Assembly (NCBI GenBank): GCA_017540265.1
Contig: JAFYBJ010000014.1
Span: 1-60,524 of the forward strand
DNA: 60,524 nucleotides
Direction of reading: 5' to 3'
Source: Lachnospiraceae bacterium
Lineage (GTDB): Bacteria > Bacillota > Clostridia > Lachnospirales > Lachnospiraceae
Made by a program: the position numbers and the translations under genes. The notes under the pieces were generated by a model. It was not told the origin of the DNA and did not search any database. It saw only the letters and a program-made list of their open reading frames with translations. Positions 45,152 through 54,461 of the stretch are shown here, piece after piece. The first letter of the stretch is position 1; the number at the start of each line of letters is the position of its first letter.

Positions 45152-46309
45152 ATGGATACAAACGGTATGGGTTTCAATCCTGCAGACGGATCAGGCATAT
45201 TGGGGGTTGCTCCGGAGAATATACCCCAGTCGGTTCCCGGTATCACCGCGACTGTGGAAGATGATAAGGAAGCTCTGGAAAGCAGTTATTACGGGGAAGA
45301 CCTTTTAAATAATATTTTTGAGATCTCCAATGAGTTATATCTGGAAATGCGCAATACCGATACAGGCGTGGAAGAAGATCATCTTACGATCATAAAGCTT
45401 CTTACGGATCTTGGAAGGCGCCTTGTAAATGCGGACAGGGCAAGTTTCTGGAGGATCGATAATGAAGAAGGAAAGATATGGACAGTATCCTCTACCGCCA
45501 CAGGAAAGATAGAGATACCTATAGGAACAGGTATGGTAGGAAAGGCTCTCGCAGAGGGTAGAACACTTGTTACAAACGATCCATATCATGATCCCTTCTT
45601 TAATCCTGAAGTAGACAGAAAGACAGGCTATGTGACACGTTCCATCCTTGTAATGCCCATTACAAACAGCAGGGGCGAGTTCATCGGGGCGTATCAGGTA
45701 ATAAATAAGCTTGACGGCGACGGAAAATTTAATATGCGCCGTGACTGTAAGCGCCTTTCGCTTGCGGCTTTTATTTGCTCATTGACCCTGGAGAGCGAAC
45801 TTTTCTTAGCGGATGCCGAGCGTGACCGTCTTACAAAGGTACGTAACCGTATAGGTTTTTATCATGATTTCGGAGTAAGATACGGCAACGGCATAGACCG
45901 TCGCGGCAATGCGGGCGGCTCCATGATAATGTGTGACATAGATCATTTCAAAGCTGTTAATGATACCTACGGACATAATGCCGGCGATGCTGTGCTCAGG
46001 CATGTGGCAGCTATGCTTGAAAGTAATGTGCGTAAGGATGATGTGGTTTACAGATGGGGCGGAGAGGAATTCATCATACTGCTTTCGGATACGGATTTAG
46101 ACGGTGCTGCTGCGACTGCGGAAAAAGTAAGGGCAGCCATAGAAGCCTCCGAATGCATATTTGAAGGAACTACCATAAATGTGACCATGAGCTTTGGCTG
46201 CGGCGTGATAGATCCCGCTCATACTGCTGAAGAAAATATTGCTGTTGCTGACAGACGCCTTTATGTCGCTAAAGAAAGCGGAAGGAACAGGGTGGTGAAG
46301 GAGGGGTAG
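45152..46309 (+). CDS. Diguanylate cyclase with GAF sensor domain
   Basis: This 385-residue cytoplasmic enzyme is predicted to make c-di-GMP from two GTP. GAF spans about residues 60-215 (ASFWRIDNEEGKIW, IPIGTGMVGKAL). The GGDEF domain has DIDHFKAVNDTYGHNAGD and the active loop GGEEF at residues 303-307. The inhibitory I-site R294-K-D-D297 is present, so product feedback is expected. The GAF ligand is unknown. It heads an operon ending with a CHASE2 adenylate cyclase, with one base between its stop and the next gene. Confidence 0.93.
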   Translation: MDTNGMGFNPADGSGILGVAPENIPQSVPGITATVEDDKEALESSYYGEDLLNNIFEISNELYLEMRNTDTGVEEDHLTIIKLLTDLGRRLVNADRASFWRIDNEEGKIWTVSSTATGKIEIPIGTGMVGKALAEGRTLVTNDPYHDPFFNPEVDRKTGYVTRSILVMPITNSRGEFIGAYQVINKLDGDGKFNMRRDCKRLSLAAFICSLTLESELFLADAERDRLTKVRNRIGFYHDFGVRYGNGIDRRGNAGGSMIMCDIDHFKAVNDTYGHNAGDAVLRHVAAMLESNVRKDDVVYRWGGEEFIILLSDTDLDGAAATAEKVRAAIEASECIFEGTTINVTMSFGCGVIDPAHTAEENIAVADRRLYVAKESGRNRVVKEG

Positions 46310-46310
46310 G

Positions 46311-47090
46311 ATGGCCGCGTTTCAGATCATACCGGATCCGGAGCATCTTAAAGAGAGTATAGCCCTTGCAGAAGAATATAGTCTGGGCTTTGAATACAAT
46401 GATTTTTTTTCACCGTCTGTACTCGATGATGAAAGAAAGGCAGAAGAACTGATCGAAAGATACCGTCAGATCAAAGTACCGGGGCCTGTGACCAGTCACG
46501 GGGATTTCTTTGATGTGCTGGTGTTCAGCGAGGATAAGGAAGTAAGGGAGATTTCCCTTAAGCGCATAAGGCAGAGCCTGAAAATATCAGAGCGCCTTGG
46601 GGCTGTTGGAACGGTCTTTCATTCAAATATATGCCCGCAGCTTTCCGCAAAGAAATATATTGATAACTGGCTCTCAAGCAATGAACATTGCTGGAGAGAG
46701 ATATGCGCGGAATATCCGGGGCAGCAGATATGGCTTGAAAATATGTTTGATGCCGATCCGGCGCCTATGGCAGAACTTGCTTTGCGGCTTAAGGATATAG
46801 AAAATTTCGGCATCTGCTTTGACTATGCACATGCATGCTGCTTTGGCATGGAACACGGCGTAGATGAGTGGGCAGAGGCCATAGGTCCGTATATAAAGCA
46901 TGTCCACATAAATGATAATGATCTGAAGCGGGATCTGCATCTGGCTGTGGGAAATGGAAAGATCGATTGGGAAGTATTCAAAAAACATTTTGAAAGATAT
47001 ATGAAAGACGCATCCATACTGATCGAAAATAACGGCATTGATGCGCAGAGAGCATCAATAGAATACCTGAAAAAGGCAGGGCTCATGTGA
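46311..47090 (+). CDS. Sugar phosphate isomerase/epimerase-type TIM-barrel protein
   Basis: This 259-residue protein of the AP-endonuclease-2 TIM-barrel family has VTSHGDFFD, WLENMFD, CFDYAHACCFGMEHG and HVHINDND, supplying the Glu, His and Asp metal ligands. The family includes xylose isomerase-like sugar isomerases and epimerases. The substrate is unknown. It sits between the diguanylate cyclase and FecR genes; why is unclear. Confidence 0.82.
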   Translation: MAAFQIIPDPEHLKESIALAEEYSLGFEYNDFFSPSVLDDERKAEELIERYRQIKVPGPVTSHGDFFDVLVFSEDKEVREISLKRIRQSLKISERLGAVGTVFHSNICPQLSAKKYIDNWLSSNEHCWREICAEYPGQQIWLENMFDADPAPMAELALRLKDIENFGICFDYAHACCFGMEHGVDEWAEAIGPYIKHVHINDNDLKRDLHLAVGNGKIDWEVFKKHFERYMKDASILIENNGIDAQRASIEYLKKAGLM

Positions 47091-47126
47091 GCTTCCGGCA
47101 TCATAAACCCCCGGGGGATATAAGTT

Positions 47127-48059
47127 TTGGAAGAAAAAAAGAACGGCAGCAGGAAAGTGATGATCATAGTGGCGGCGGCAGTGGCAGTACTTGCGGCGGT
47201 TCTTATTTCTGTTTTATTTATCACGAGAAATAAAGATACCTACAGGGTGTTAAAGGTCTATAAGATAGAGGGAAATGCGAATGTCATCCATCCTGACGGA
47301 ACGGAGATCGCACCTTATGAGAGTATGTTGCTGCAGAGCGGAGACAGGATATCCTTAGAAAGCGGATATTTTGTGATAAAAGCCGATGAGGATAAATATA
47401 TCTATCTTGAAGATGATACCGAGATACTGCTGCAGGCAGACGGTACGCAGGCAGATTCCCATACAAGAATAGAGCTGGTAAAAGGTGCCATCATAAATCA
47501 TATCGAAAAGCCTTTAAGCGATGGTTCGGTTTATGAAGTAAATACCCAGAACGCGACCATGTCTGTCAGAGGTACCATATTCAGGGTTAATGTGACAGTA
47601 TCGTCAAATGGTGTTGTATATACGGATGTACAGGTCTTCGAAGGAGATGTGGAGACAGATCTTATTATGCCTGACAAGACTCCGGGCGGCAGAAGGGTAA
47701 CGGTATCCATAGGAAAGCAGATACGCATCTTTATGGATACGACGATCACGGATTATGTGGGGGATCCCGATGATATAGATTATGAGAAGCTTGCAGAGCA
47801 GACCCTTGAATATCTGGGGATAGTAAGCGATAACACCGACAGGAAGATGTCCATATCCGTGGGCGATCTTTTGGGAGATGAGGGCGGTACGGTTACCGTC
47901 AGGTTTATGTATAATGGTTCGGTGTTCGGAGAAACCACTGTGGATAAGGGCGAGAGGGTAGATGAACCTCTGCTCATGCCTACGGAAAACGGACACTGGA
48001 ATTTTAAATTTGATAAAAAGATCACAAAGGATACTGATATAGACTGGATAGAAGAGTAA
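47127..48059 (+). CDS. Membrane-anchored FecR-domain protein
   Basis: This 310-residue protein has one N-terminal membrane helix (VMIIVAAAVAVLAAVLISVL) and an exported FecR domain at about residues 50-185 (LLQSGDRISLESGYFVIKA, TRIELVKGAIINHI, VNTQNATMSVRGTIFRVNV, the typical opening of a FecR repressor-type module). A C-terminal InlB-like beta region follows. There is no FecI sigma factor next to it, so this is a stand-alone envelope version. Start TTG 47127 follows GGGGGATATAAG. Confidence 0.88.
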   Translation: MEEKKNGSRKVMIIVAAAVAVLAAVLISVLFITRNKDTYRVLKVYKIEGNANVIHPDGTEIAPYESMLLQSGDRISLESGYFVIKADEDKYIYLEDDTEILLQADGTQADSHTRIELVKGAIINHIEKPLSDGSVYEVNTQNATMSVRGTIFRVNVTVSSNGVVYTDVQVFEGDVETDLIMPDKTPGGRRVTVSIGKQIRIFMDTTITDYVGDPDDIDYEKLAEQTLEYLGIVSDNTDRKMSISVGDLLGDEGGTVTVRFMYNGSVFGETTVDKGERVDEPLLMPTENGHWNFKFDKKITKDTDIDWIEE

Positions 48060-48085
48060 CGTATGTCGTCCTGACACTGCATACT

Positions 48086-48141
48086 GTCATCCTGAGCGTA
48101 CAGCAAACGGATGGATCCGTTTGTTGCAGCGAAGGATCTTA
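48086..48141 (+). repeat. Palindromic dispersed repeat, long form
   Basis: GTCATCCTGAGCG (48086-48098) and GCGAAGGATCTTA (48129-48141) bracket an inner hairpin, CAAACGGAT (48104-48112) with ATCCGTTTG (48115-48123). It ends 14 bases before the ATG of the surface protein. A degraded left half (TGTCGTCCTGA) lies at 48064-48074. Confidence 0.75.
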
Positions 48142-48154
48142 GGGAGGAAAAAGC

Positions 48155-51100
48155 ATGAAAAAGAAAAACTGGATCGGCATATTCCAAAGAACAGTGGCGC
48201 TGCTGCTTGCAGCCATGCTTTTAGCTGATATGGAAGGGATGCGGGGATTTGGAACATTAACCGCCCTTGCAGACGAGGATTCGGGTATAGTGGAAGAGTC
48301 GAATTATCCCGATGAGCTGGAGCCGGAGGAGAGCATACAGATAGTTAATGATAATACAAGAGTTGCCTTCTGCTTTTATTCGGGTTCGGCGGAACTCTAT
48401 CTGAAGAATTTTGGTAACGGCTCCTTTACGGGGGATCCTACTTCAGCGACATCTGATACGTATACTGCCGGAGCAACTGCGACTGCGGTAAATGAGGATG
48501 TGATCAGTTCACCTTATGAAATAACCGGCTGGAAAAAAATAGGAGAAAAGGGGAATTCAGAACAGCACATAGTTGCATATGCGGCGAAGTTTTCAATGTT
48601 CTTCCAATATTGCCCGGATGGTGCCGATCCTGAGCTGGGCGTGACAGTGACCGCCTCCAGCATGATCACTTCGGGAACTACTAATGTGACATTCAATCTG
48701 CTGACCGAAGAAGTATTTATTTCGGAGTTGTCCAATACTTTTGAGGATTATACTATCGGCAGGCGTGAGCTTACCGGCTGGGAGTCGGATACGGATGAGC
48801 ACGAGCCGGGCGCTGAGATCACCATACCGTTTGAACCGGAAACAATGGTGTATTTTGACGCTATATGGGACAGCTACATTGATGTTACTTATGATCCAAA
48901 CGGCGGAGTCGGAAGTGCCATCACTGAAAAATCCTATATCACCGAAGGTGTGGATATAATGAGCACCACGCTCTTGTCTTCTGAAGAATGCTTTTTTTAC
49001 CGTGAAGGATATTATCTTGCAGGATGGGAGATATCCGCAGATGATTCTTCAAAAGTAAATGACAGCGGTCTCTATGAGCTGGGAGGCAGCTGTTTACATG
49101 TGACCGGAGCGGAAACACTTACATTTAACGCTGTGTGGGAAGAGATACCTTCCGTTACGGTTACTTATAGTTCCGGCGAGGGAACAGGAGAAAATTTACA
49201 GAAAGTCTACACATTTGAGCCGGAAGAAGTAACAGAATCAAAAAATATAGAATTGCTTTCCGAGGCATCATCGTTTACCCGTGAAGGTTATGAACTTGCC
49301 GGTTGGAAGCTTACGGAAAAGTCAAAAAGCACCGACGGAACTACTGTGAGCTACGAACTTGGAGGAACCTGCAGTTTAGTGAAAGATTGCGATGCCGCAA
49401 CATTTGAAGCTGTTTGGGCGGAAATAGAAAAGCCTTCCGTTACGGTTACGTATCGTCCAAACGGCGGAACAGGAGAAGCTGAATCGAAGATAATAATATT
49501 TGAACCGGACACCGGGGCGGATATGCGCAGCATCGAGCTGCTTTCGGAAGCCTCATTTACCCGTGAAGGATATGAGCTTGCCGGCTGGAAGCTTACAGAT
49601 GCGGAGAGCAGTGCCGATGAAAAGACGGATTACGATCTTGGAGAGTCCTGCAATTTCTGGGCTAACCGCGAAGAACTTATTTTCGATGCCGTATGGAAGG
49701 AAATAAAGAAACCCACAGTTACCGTAACCTATCGTCCGGGAGAGGGAAAGGGAACTGAAATCACAAAGAAGCTTGAATTTGATGCGGATACGGCAGGAAA
49801 AAGCCACAGCATCACGCTCTTATCCGAAGCCTCATTTACCCGCGACGGATATGAGCTTTCAGGCTGGAAGCTTACGGATAAAAACAACAGCTCAGACGGA
49901 ACCACAGACTACGAGCTCGGCGGAAGCTGCAGCGTAAAAGCAGATATCGAAGAGGTAACCTTCGATGCCGTATGGAAAGAAAAGGAGAAGGAGGAAGAAA
50001 AGAAAGAAGAGAAAAAAGAGGATCTGCTTAAGGGCGAAGTGAATCTTAAAATGGACAGCCGCTTCTATCTGGGAACCGAGATAGAATATGAGATAAAGAA
50101 GAATTCCAAGGGTGCTGTGACCGTTGAGTATAAAAAGAAAGATGCGAAGGATGATACCTATACTTCAAAGGAGCCTACGGAAGTAGGAACATATATCGCG
50201 CGTGCGAAGCTTAAGAAAACTTCCACCTATTCATCTGATACAGATACAAAAGAATTTGAAGTGGTATATCTTGATGTTCCTGAGGAGCCTTATACCTACA
50301 CGGAGGTAAAAAACAGCAAGGGTACCGTTAAGGATCTTAAGATCGTACCGGCTTCGGGATACCATATAGGCGTATCTCCTTCCGGGAAGTTTGAAACATC
50401 TGTTTTGCATTCTGCTGCAAAGACAGGGGGCTATGTACATTTAAGGAGAGATAAGGACGGTGCCATTACCGGGCCTGCAGCCCTTATTCCTTATACAGCG
50501 AAGGATGATCCTCAGATATCGCTTCCGGTAAAGATCTATGCAGGCGCAGGTTTTGAAGTGGAAGCGAGTGCCTTAAGTGAGGCTGTGCTTATAGTTATGT
50601 ATAAGGAATACGGGGCGCCGGATGAAACCTACACAACAGAAGTGCCTACAGCATATGGAAAATATACCGTAAGGATCACATCGTCTGCCGATGGTTTTTA
50701 CGCGCCCGTTAATTTTGAAAAGGATTTCAGCATCGACTATCTTGAAGCACCGGCTAAGGGGGCGGCACCGACGGGAGTAAAGGGAAACGGTGACTGGTAT
50801 ACCTCAGATGTTGTCCTTACGGCCCCCGACGGATATCTTGTAAGCACCAGCCGTGACGGTAAGTTTACTGAGTCTGTTACATGGAATGAGAATATAAAAG
50901 AATTGTTCTATAAGAGAAAGTCTGACAATGCCGTTACGGATGCAGTGAAGGTTTCATTTAAACTTAAGATAGACAAGGATATTCCGGAAGTGAGTTTTGA
51001 TCCCGCATACGGAGTGCAGGCGCCCCGTAACGGAGAAACGCTCAGGGTTTACGCCGACGAGCTGCGTTTTACATTCAGTGATCTGAATCTTAAGACTGTT

Positions 51101-51424
51101 ATCGCAGACGGTAAGGAATATGCTGCTTCAGACGGTTTGTTTGAAGTGTTGTTTGCAGCGGGTGAGGATGTCGAATCAAAGACCGTAACCGCATTTGATG
51201 AAGCAGGAAACAGCTATTCATTTACTGTTGAGATCTGGCCTGCATGGCGCAAGGATAATACGGTTCCGGAGGGGAAGGAAATCCTTTTGACTCAGGGAAT
51301 CGAATACAACTTAAAAGGCGAAAGCTCCTGGAAGATAAAAGGTGATAAAACCGTTTACAGTGGCGGAGGAAAGTTCTATATCAGAACATCCGGAAAATAT
51401 ACCTTCGGAAAAGCCGAAAAATGA
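48155..51424 (+). CDS. Large secreted surface protein with InlB-type repeats
   Basis: This 1089-residue exported protein has a signal peptide (RTVALLLAAMLLAD, likely cleavage after ALA about residue 39). Residues ~246-608 hold four ~90-residue repeats of the InlB B / Flg_new type, each with VTYxxxxGxG...FTREGYELAGWKLT...FDAVW. A Lys/Glu-rich linker follows (~609-623), then two MBG-like and one Ig-like beta domain. There is no LPxTG or other wall-anchoring motif, so it may stay attached by other contacts or be released. N-x-S/T tripeptides occur (N177-V-T; N577-N-S with Asp575 at -2). It overlaps the adenylate cyclase start by 4 bases. Confidence 0.88.
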   Translation: MKKKNWIGIFQRTVALLLAAMLLADMEGMRGFGTLTALADEDSGIVEESNYPDELEPEESIQIVNDNTRVAFCFYSGSAELYLKNFGNGSFTGDPTSATSDTYTAGATATAVNEDVISSPYEITGWKKIGEKGNSEQHIVAYAAKFSMFFQYCPDGADPELGVTVTASSMITSGTTNVTFNLLTEEVFISELSNTFEDYTIGRRELTGWESDTDEHEPGAEITIPFEPETMVYFDAIWDSYIDVTYDPNGGVGSAITEKSYITEGVDIMSTTLLSSEECFFYREGYYLAGWEISADDSSKVNDSGLYELGGSCLHVTGAETLTFNAVWEEIPSVTVTYSSGEGTGENLQKVYTFEPEEVTESKNIELLSEASSFTREGYELAGWKLTEKSKSTDGTTVSYELGGTCSLVKDCDAATFEAVWAEIEKPSVTVTYRPNGGTGEAESKIIIFEPDTGADMRSIELLSEASFTREGYELAGWKLTDAESSADEKTDYDLGESCNFWANREELIFDAVWKEIKKPTVTVTYRPGEGKGTEITKKLEFDADTAGKSHSITLLSEASFTRDGYELSGWKLTDKNNSSDGTTDYELGGSCSVKADIEEVTFDAVWKEKEKEEEKKEEKKEDLLKGEVNLKMDSRFYLGTEIEYEIKKNSKGAVTVEYKKKDAKDDTYTSKEPTEVGTYIARAKLKKTSTYSSDTDTKEFEVVYLDVPEEPYTYTEVKNSKGTVKDLKIVPASGYHIGVSPSGKFETSVLHSAAKTGGYVHLRRDKDGAITGPAALIPYTAKDDPQISLPVKIYAGAGFEVEASALSEAVLIVMYKEYGAPDETYTTEVPTAYGKYTVRITSSADGFYAPVNFEKDFSIDYLEAPAKGAAPTGVKGNGDWYTSDVVLTAPDGYLVSTSRDGKFTESVTWNENIKELFYKRKSDNAVTDAVKVSFKLKIDKDIPEVSFDPAYGVQAPRNGETLRVYADELRFTFSDLNLKTVIADGKEYAASDGLFEVLFAAGEDVESKTVTAFDEAGNSYSFTVEIWPAWRKDNTVPEGKEILLTQGIEYNLKGESSWKIKGDKTVYSGGGKFYIRTSGKYTFGKAEK

Positions 51425-53322
51425 AGTCTTCAGAGGATAAAGCAGGCAGAAATGCCCTCATCGTGGATATCCTGTTCATGCTTGGCGTGGCGGCAGCGGT
51501 ATTCCTGCTTACCGTGACCAATGCATTTTCGGGTCTGGATCATATACTTACTGATGCCCTCTATCAGGTACCGAGAGGTGTGTCCGGAAAGATAAAGATA
51601 ATAGGTGTTGATGAGGAGACTCTGGAAGTATACGGGCCTATCAATACCTGGTCCAGAGGAATTTATGCAAAGCTTATTGATGATCTTACGGGCAATCCGG
51701 AATTCGGCCCTGATATCATAGGCTTCGATATACAGTTTTCGGGACATGTGGACGAAGAGGGGGACAGGGAGTTTGCCCTTGCCGCAGAGAGGTACGGGAA
51801 TGCTGTGACCGTGATGCAGTTTCTTTACGAGCCGGTGCTTGTAAAGGATAAGGACGGGAACATGGGCTACAGGATAAAAGAGCTTTATCTGCCCTATGAT
51901 GAGCTAAGGGAAGTATGTGACACCGGCTTTTCAAATATATCCCAGGATTCAGACGGTACGGTAAGAAGGATAACCACGGTAACGGAATATGAGGGAAATG
52001 AATATTACAGTTTCCCTTATATGATATACAGCAGGTATTGCAGCCTTAACGGCACAGCGCCGGAAGCTTATCCCATTGATAAATACGGGCAATCCATCAT
52101 AGATTATTCCGGAAAGCCCGGTGATTACGAGTATATATCCATGGCCAGGGTGCTTAGCGGAGATATAGATCCAAGGGCTTTCGATGACTGCATCGTGCTT
52201 GTGGGAGCGTATGCGCCGGGGATGCAGGATGCCTTTAATGTACCTACAGGCGGATCCAGGCAGATGTACGGGGTTGAGGTCCATGCCAATATACTCCAGG
52301 GATTCATTCAGAATCGTTTTTCAATAAACGGCGATCCGAAGTTTTATGCTCTTATAACGGCTGTTTTTGCGGCGCTGCTCACTCTTTTATTCAGAAAAAA
52401 GCGTATGGTGGTATCTGCCGTATGTCTTATCATTGCGATAGTCTGTGAGCTTGCTGCCGGCGTGATGCTTCATAACAAAGGTACAGTCATAAGCTTGCTT
52501 TATTTCCCTCTGGTGATAGTTATCTCGTATGTGGTGTGCATGGTGGAGGGCTATATCACCGAATACAAAAACAGGGCGCGCATACTTAAGGCCTTCAGCA
52601 AATACGTGGCGCCCCAGATCATTGAGGAAATAGCCCGTAAAGGAAATTATAAGGTAAGCTTAGAAAGTAAGTCCAGGGATATTTCCGTACTATTCGTAGA
52701 TATCAGAGGCTTTACTACCATGTCGGAGGCTCTCTCGGCAGAGGATGTGGTAAAGATACTCAATCGTTATCTGGAACTGACCACGAAGGCTGTATTTGAT
52801 AATATGGGAACCCTTGATAAATTCGTGGGAGACTGTACGATGGCGGTATTCAATTCTCCCTTTGATCTGGAGGATTATGAATTCAAGAGCGTTTGCGCTG
52901 CGATGGATATCGCCATGGGAAGCGAGCCTTTAAATAAAATGATAGAAGAGGAATTCGGCCGTAAGATAGGCTTCGGAGTGGGGGTAAACTGCGGTCATGC
53001 CGTTGCCGGGAATATAGGCTGCGATTTCCGCATGGACTATACAGCTATAGGCGATACCGTAAATACGGCGGCAAGGCTCGAAGCCAATGCAGGCGCGGGC
53101 AAGGTCTATATAAGCGATGTGCTTTATGCAAGGATAAAAGAAAGAGTGGATGTGGAGGAAGTGGGAGTCATCCCTCTTAAGGGTAAGAAAAACGGTGTAG
53201 TAGTATATTCGGTGACTGCTGTTCATAAGGATATTCCCGCACCTTCCCCGGAAGAGATGGAACGAAGAAGAAAGCTGTACAATGTTGCAGGTAATATGCC
53301 GGAATCAACCGATGCAGAATAG
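51421..53322 (+). CDS. CHASE2-domain class III adenylate cyclase
   Basis: This 633-residue membrane protein has an N-terminal helix, an extracellular CHASE2 sensor (about residues 40-290; IKIIGVDEETLEVYGPINTW, GPDIIGFDIQF), three more membrane helices (~300-375) and a cytoplasmic class III cyclase. Metal Asp427 (FVDIRGFT) and Asp471 (KFVGDCT), adenine-type Lys467, and transition-state Asn548 and Arg552 (NTAARLE) are all present, so it should make cAMP. Such enzymes are uncommon in Clostridia. The ATG overlaps the surface-protein stop and a terminator follows, closing the operon. Confidence 0.93.
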   Translation: MKSSEDKAGRNALIVDILFMLGVAAAVFLLTVTNAFSGLDHILTDALYQVPRGVSGKIKIIGVDEETLEVYGPINTWSRGIYAKLIDDLTGNPEFGPDIIGFDIQFSGHVDEEGDREFALAAERYGNAVTVMQFLYEPVLVKDKDGNMGYRIKELYLPYDELREVCDTGFSNISQDSDGTVRRITTVTEYEGNEYYSFPYMIYSRYCSLNGTAPEAYPIDKYGQSIIDYSGKPGDYEYISMARVLSGDIDPRAFDDCIVLVGAYAPGMQDAFNVPTGGSRQMYGVEVHANILQGFIQNRFSINGDPKFYALITAVFAALLTLLFRKKRMVVSAVCLIIAIVCELAAGVMLHNKGTVISLLYFPLVIVISYVVCMVEGYITEYKNRARILKAFSKYVAPQIIEEIARKGNYKVSLESKSRDISVLFVDIRGFTTMSEALSAEDVVKILNRYLELTTKAVFDNMGTLDKFVGDCTMAVFNSPFDLEDYEFKSVCAAMDIAMGSEPLNKMIEEEFGRKIGFGVGVNCGHAVAGNIGCDFRMDYTAIGDTVNTAARLEANAGAGKVYISDVLYARIKERVDVEEVGVIPLKGKKNGVVVYSVTAVHKDIPAPSPEEMERRRKLYNVAGNMPESTDAE

Positions 53323-53349
53323 ACAATAAAAACGACCAAATAGCATGTT

Positions 53350-53385
53350 AAGACCGTCACAATGTAACGTGGCGGTCTTTTTTAT
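53350..53385 (+). terminator. Terminator closing the cyclase operon
   Basis: AAGACCGTCAC (53350-53360) and GTGGCGGTCTT (53369-53379) form an 11-bp stem with one G-T pair, followed by a T run. A TATAAT (53383-53388) just after it could start the next operon. Confidence 0.92.
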
Positions 53386-53411
53386 AATATAATTACTAAA
53401 ATTTCCAATAT

Positions 53412-53468
53412 GTCATCCTTGAGCGGACAGGAAACGGGCTCGCACGTTTGCTGTTGCGAAGGATCTTA
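53412..53468 (+). repeat. Palindromic dispersed repeat, long form
   Basis: GTCATCCTTGAGCG and GCGAAGGATCTTA bracket an inner inverted repeat (CAGGAAACG with CGTTTGCTG). It ends 26 bases before the LytTR gene ATG at 53494. Confidence 0.75.
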
Positions 53469-53493
53469 CTGGTTTGAAAAACGGAGCAGATCA

Positions 53494-53955
53494 ATGAAGA
53501 ATATGGTCGACATCGCTGTGGTGCTGGATGAAAAATATTCAGATCCAAAGGTCACTATACAGACGAAGGAAAAGACAAAGCAGGTAGAAAATATCATATA
53601 TGCCATTGAGAATATTTCTGACAACGATTTTCCTGTTATTCCTGCCTATAAGGATTCGTTTCTGGAATTTATTTCACAGAGGGATATCATCAGGATCTAT
53701 GTGCATAACCGTCGTGTTGTGATCGAAACAATATCCGGGGAATATGTGATAAGGAAGCCGCTGTCATCCGTTGAGGAACTCTTAAACGTTGAAAGATTTT
53801 TCCGTATCTCACAATCAGAGATAGTTAACCTTTATAAAGTAAAAGGCTTTGACTTAAGCGTGGCTGGGACCATAGGCATAGAATTTGATAACGGAAACAG
53901 ATCATGGGTGGCAAGAAGCCGTGTAAAGCTTCTTAAAGAGAGGCTTATGAAATGA
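53494..53955 (+). CDS. LytTR-domain transcription regulator
   Basis: This 153-residue regulator has a short N-terminal alpha/beta part and a C-terminal LytTR domain (FLEFISQRDIIRIYVHNRRV, FFRISQSEIVNLYKVKGF, RSRVKLLKERL). It pairs with DUF3021, a membrane protein that overlaps it, as in the common LytTR regulatory system of Firmicutes. The chosen ATG 53494 is preceded by GGAGCAG; an ATG at 53410 lies in the repeat. It leads the glycosylation operon and may control it. Confidence 0.9.
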   Translation: MKNMVDIAVVLDEKYSDPKVTIQTKEKTKQVENIIYAIENISDNDFPVIPAYKDSFLEFISQRDIIRIYVHNRRVVIETISGEYVIRKPLSSVEELLNVERFFRISQSEIVNLYKVKGFDLSVAGTIGIEFDNGNRSWVARSRVKLLKERLMK

Positions 53956-54461
53956 GAGACGGAGATATGAGTTTAAAAAACAGGATCATAGTGCTCTCAT
54001 CTTTAGGGTTGGCACTCGGAGTGCTGGTGGGGGATATTATCACAGCGCTCTCCGCAACTCACGAGTATAATGACGGCATGCTTTATGTCTGCACCAAAGA
54101 ACTAACAGAGGCTGTCGGCAGTGAGCTTGGAGCGTTTATATTGCAGACCCTTCTTTCAGGTCTGCTTGGCGCTGTGGGGATGGGACTTTCTTCCGTATAC
54201 CGGATAGAGAGCTGGAGCATAGCAAAAGCTACAGGAATTCATTTTTCCATTACGCTTGTCTTCTTTTATCTCACGGCATTTACTTTGAAATGGTGGAGTA
54301 TAAGGGATGCAGAGTGGTGTCTTATCATGCTTGCCATTTTCATTGCGGAATATCTGATCATATGGCTGGTAAATTATCTGACAAACAGGAAAAGTGTCAG
54401 GGAGATGAACAAAGCTTTAAATGAGATGAAGCTCAAAAACTCAGCGGAGAGTGAAAAATGA
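53952..54461 (+). CDS. DUF3021 membrane protein (LytTR partner)
   Basis: This 169-residue protein has four membrane helices (IIVLSSLGLALGVLVGDII; FILQTLLSGLLGAVGMGLS; FSITLVFFYLTAF; LIMLAIFIAEYLIIWLVNYL) and a basic tail, the DUF3021 layout. Such partners usually restrain their LytTR regulator. It overlaps the regulator by 4 bases and the GT4 gene by 4, so the regulatory pair and the glycan genes share a transcript. Confidence 0.88.
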   Translation: MRDGDMSLKNRIIVLSSLGLALGVLVGDIITALSATHEYNDGMLYVCTKELTEAVGSELGAFILQTLLSGLLGAVGMGLSSVYRIESWSIAKATGIHFSITLVFFYLTAFTLKWWSIRDAEWCLIMLAIFIAEYLIIWLVNYLTNRKSVREMNKALNEMKLKNSAESEK

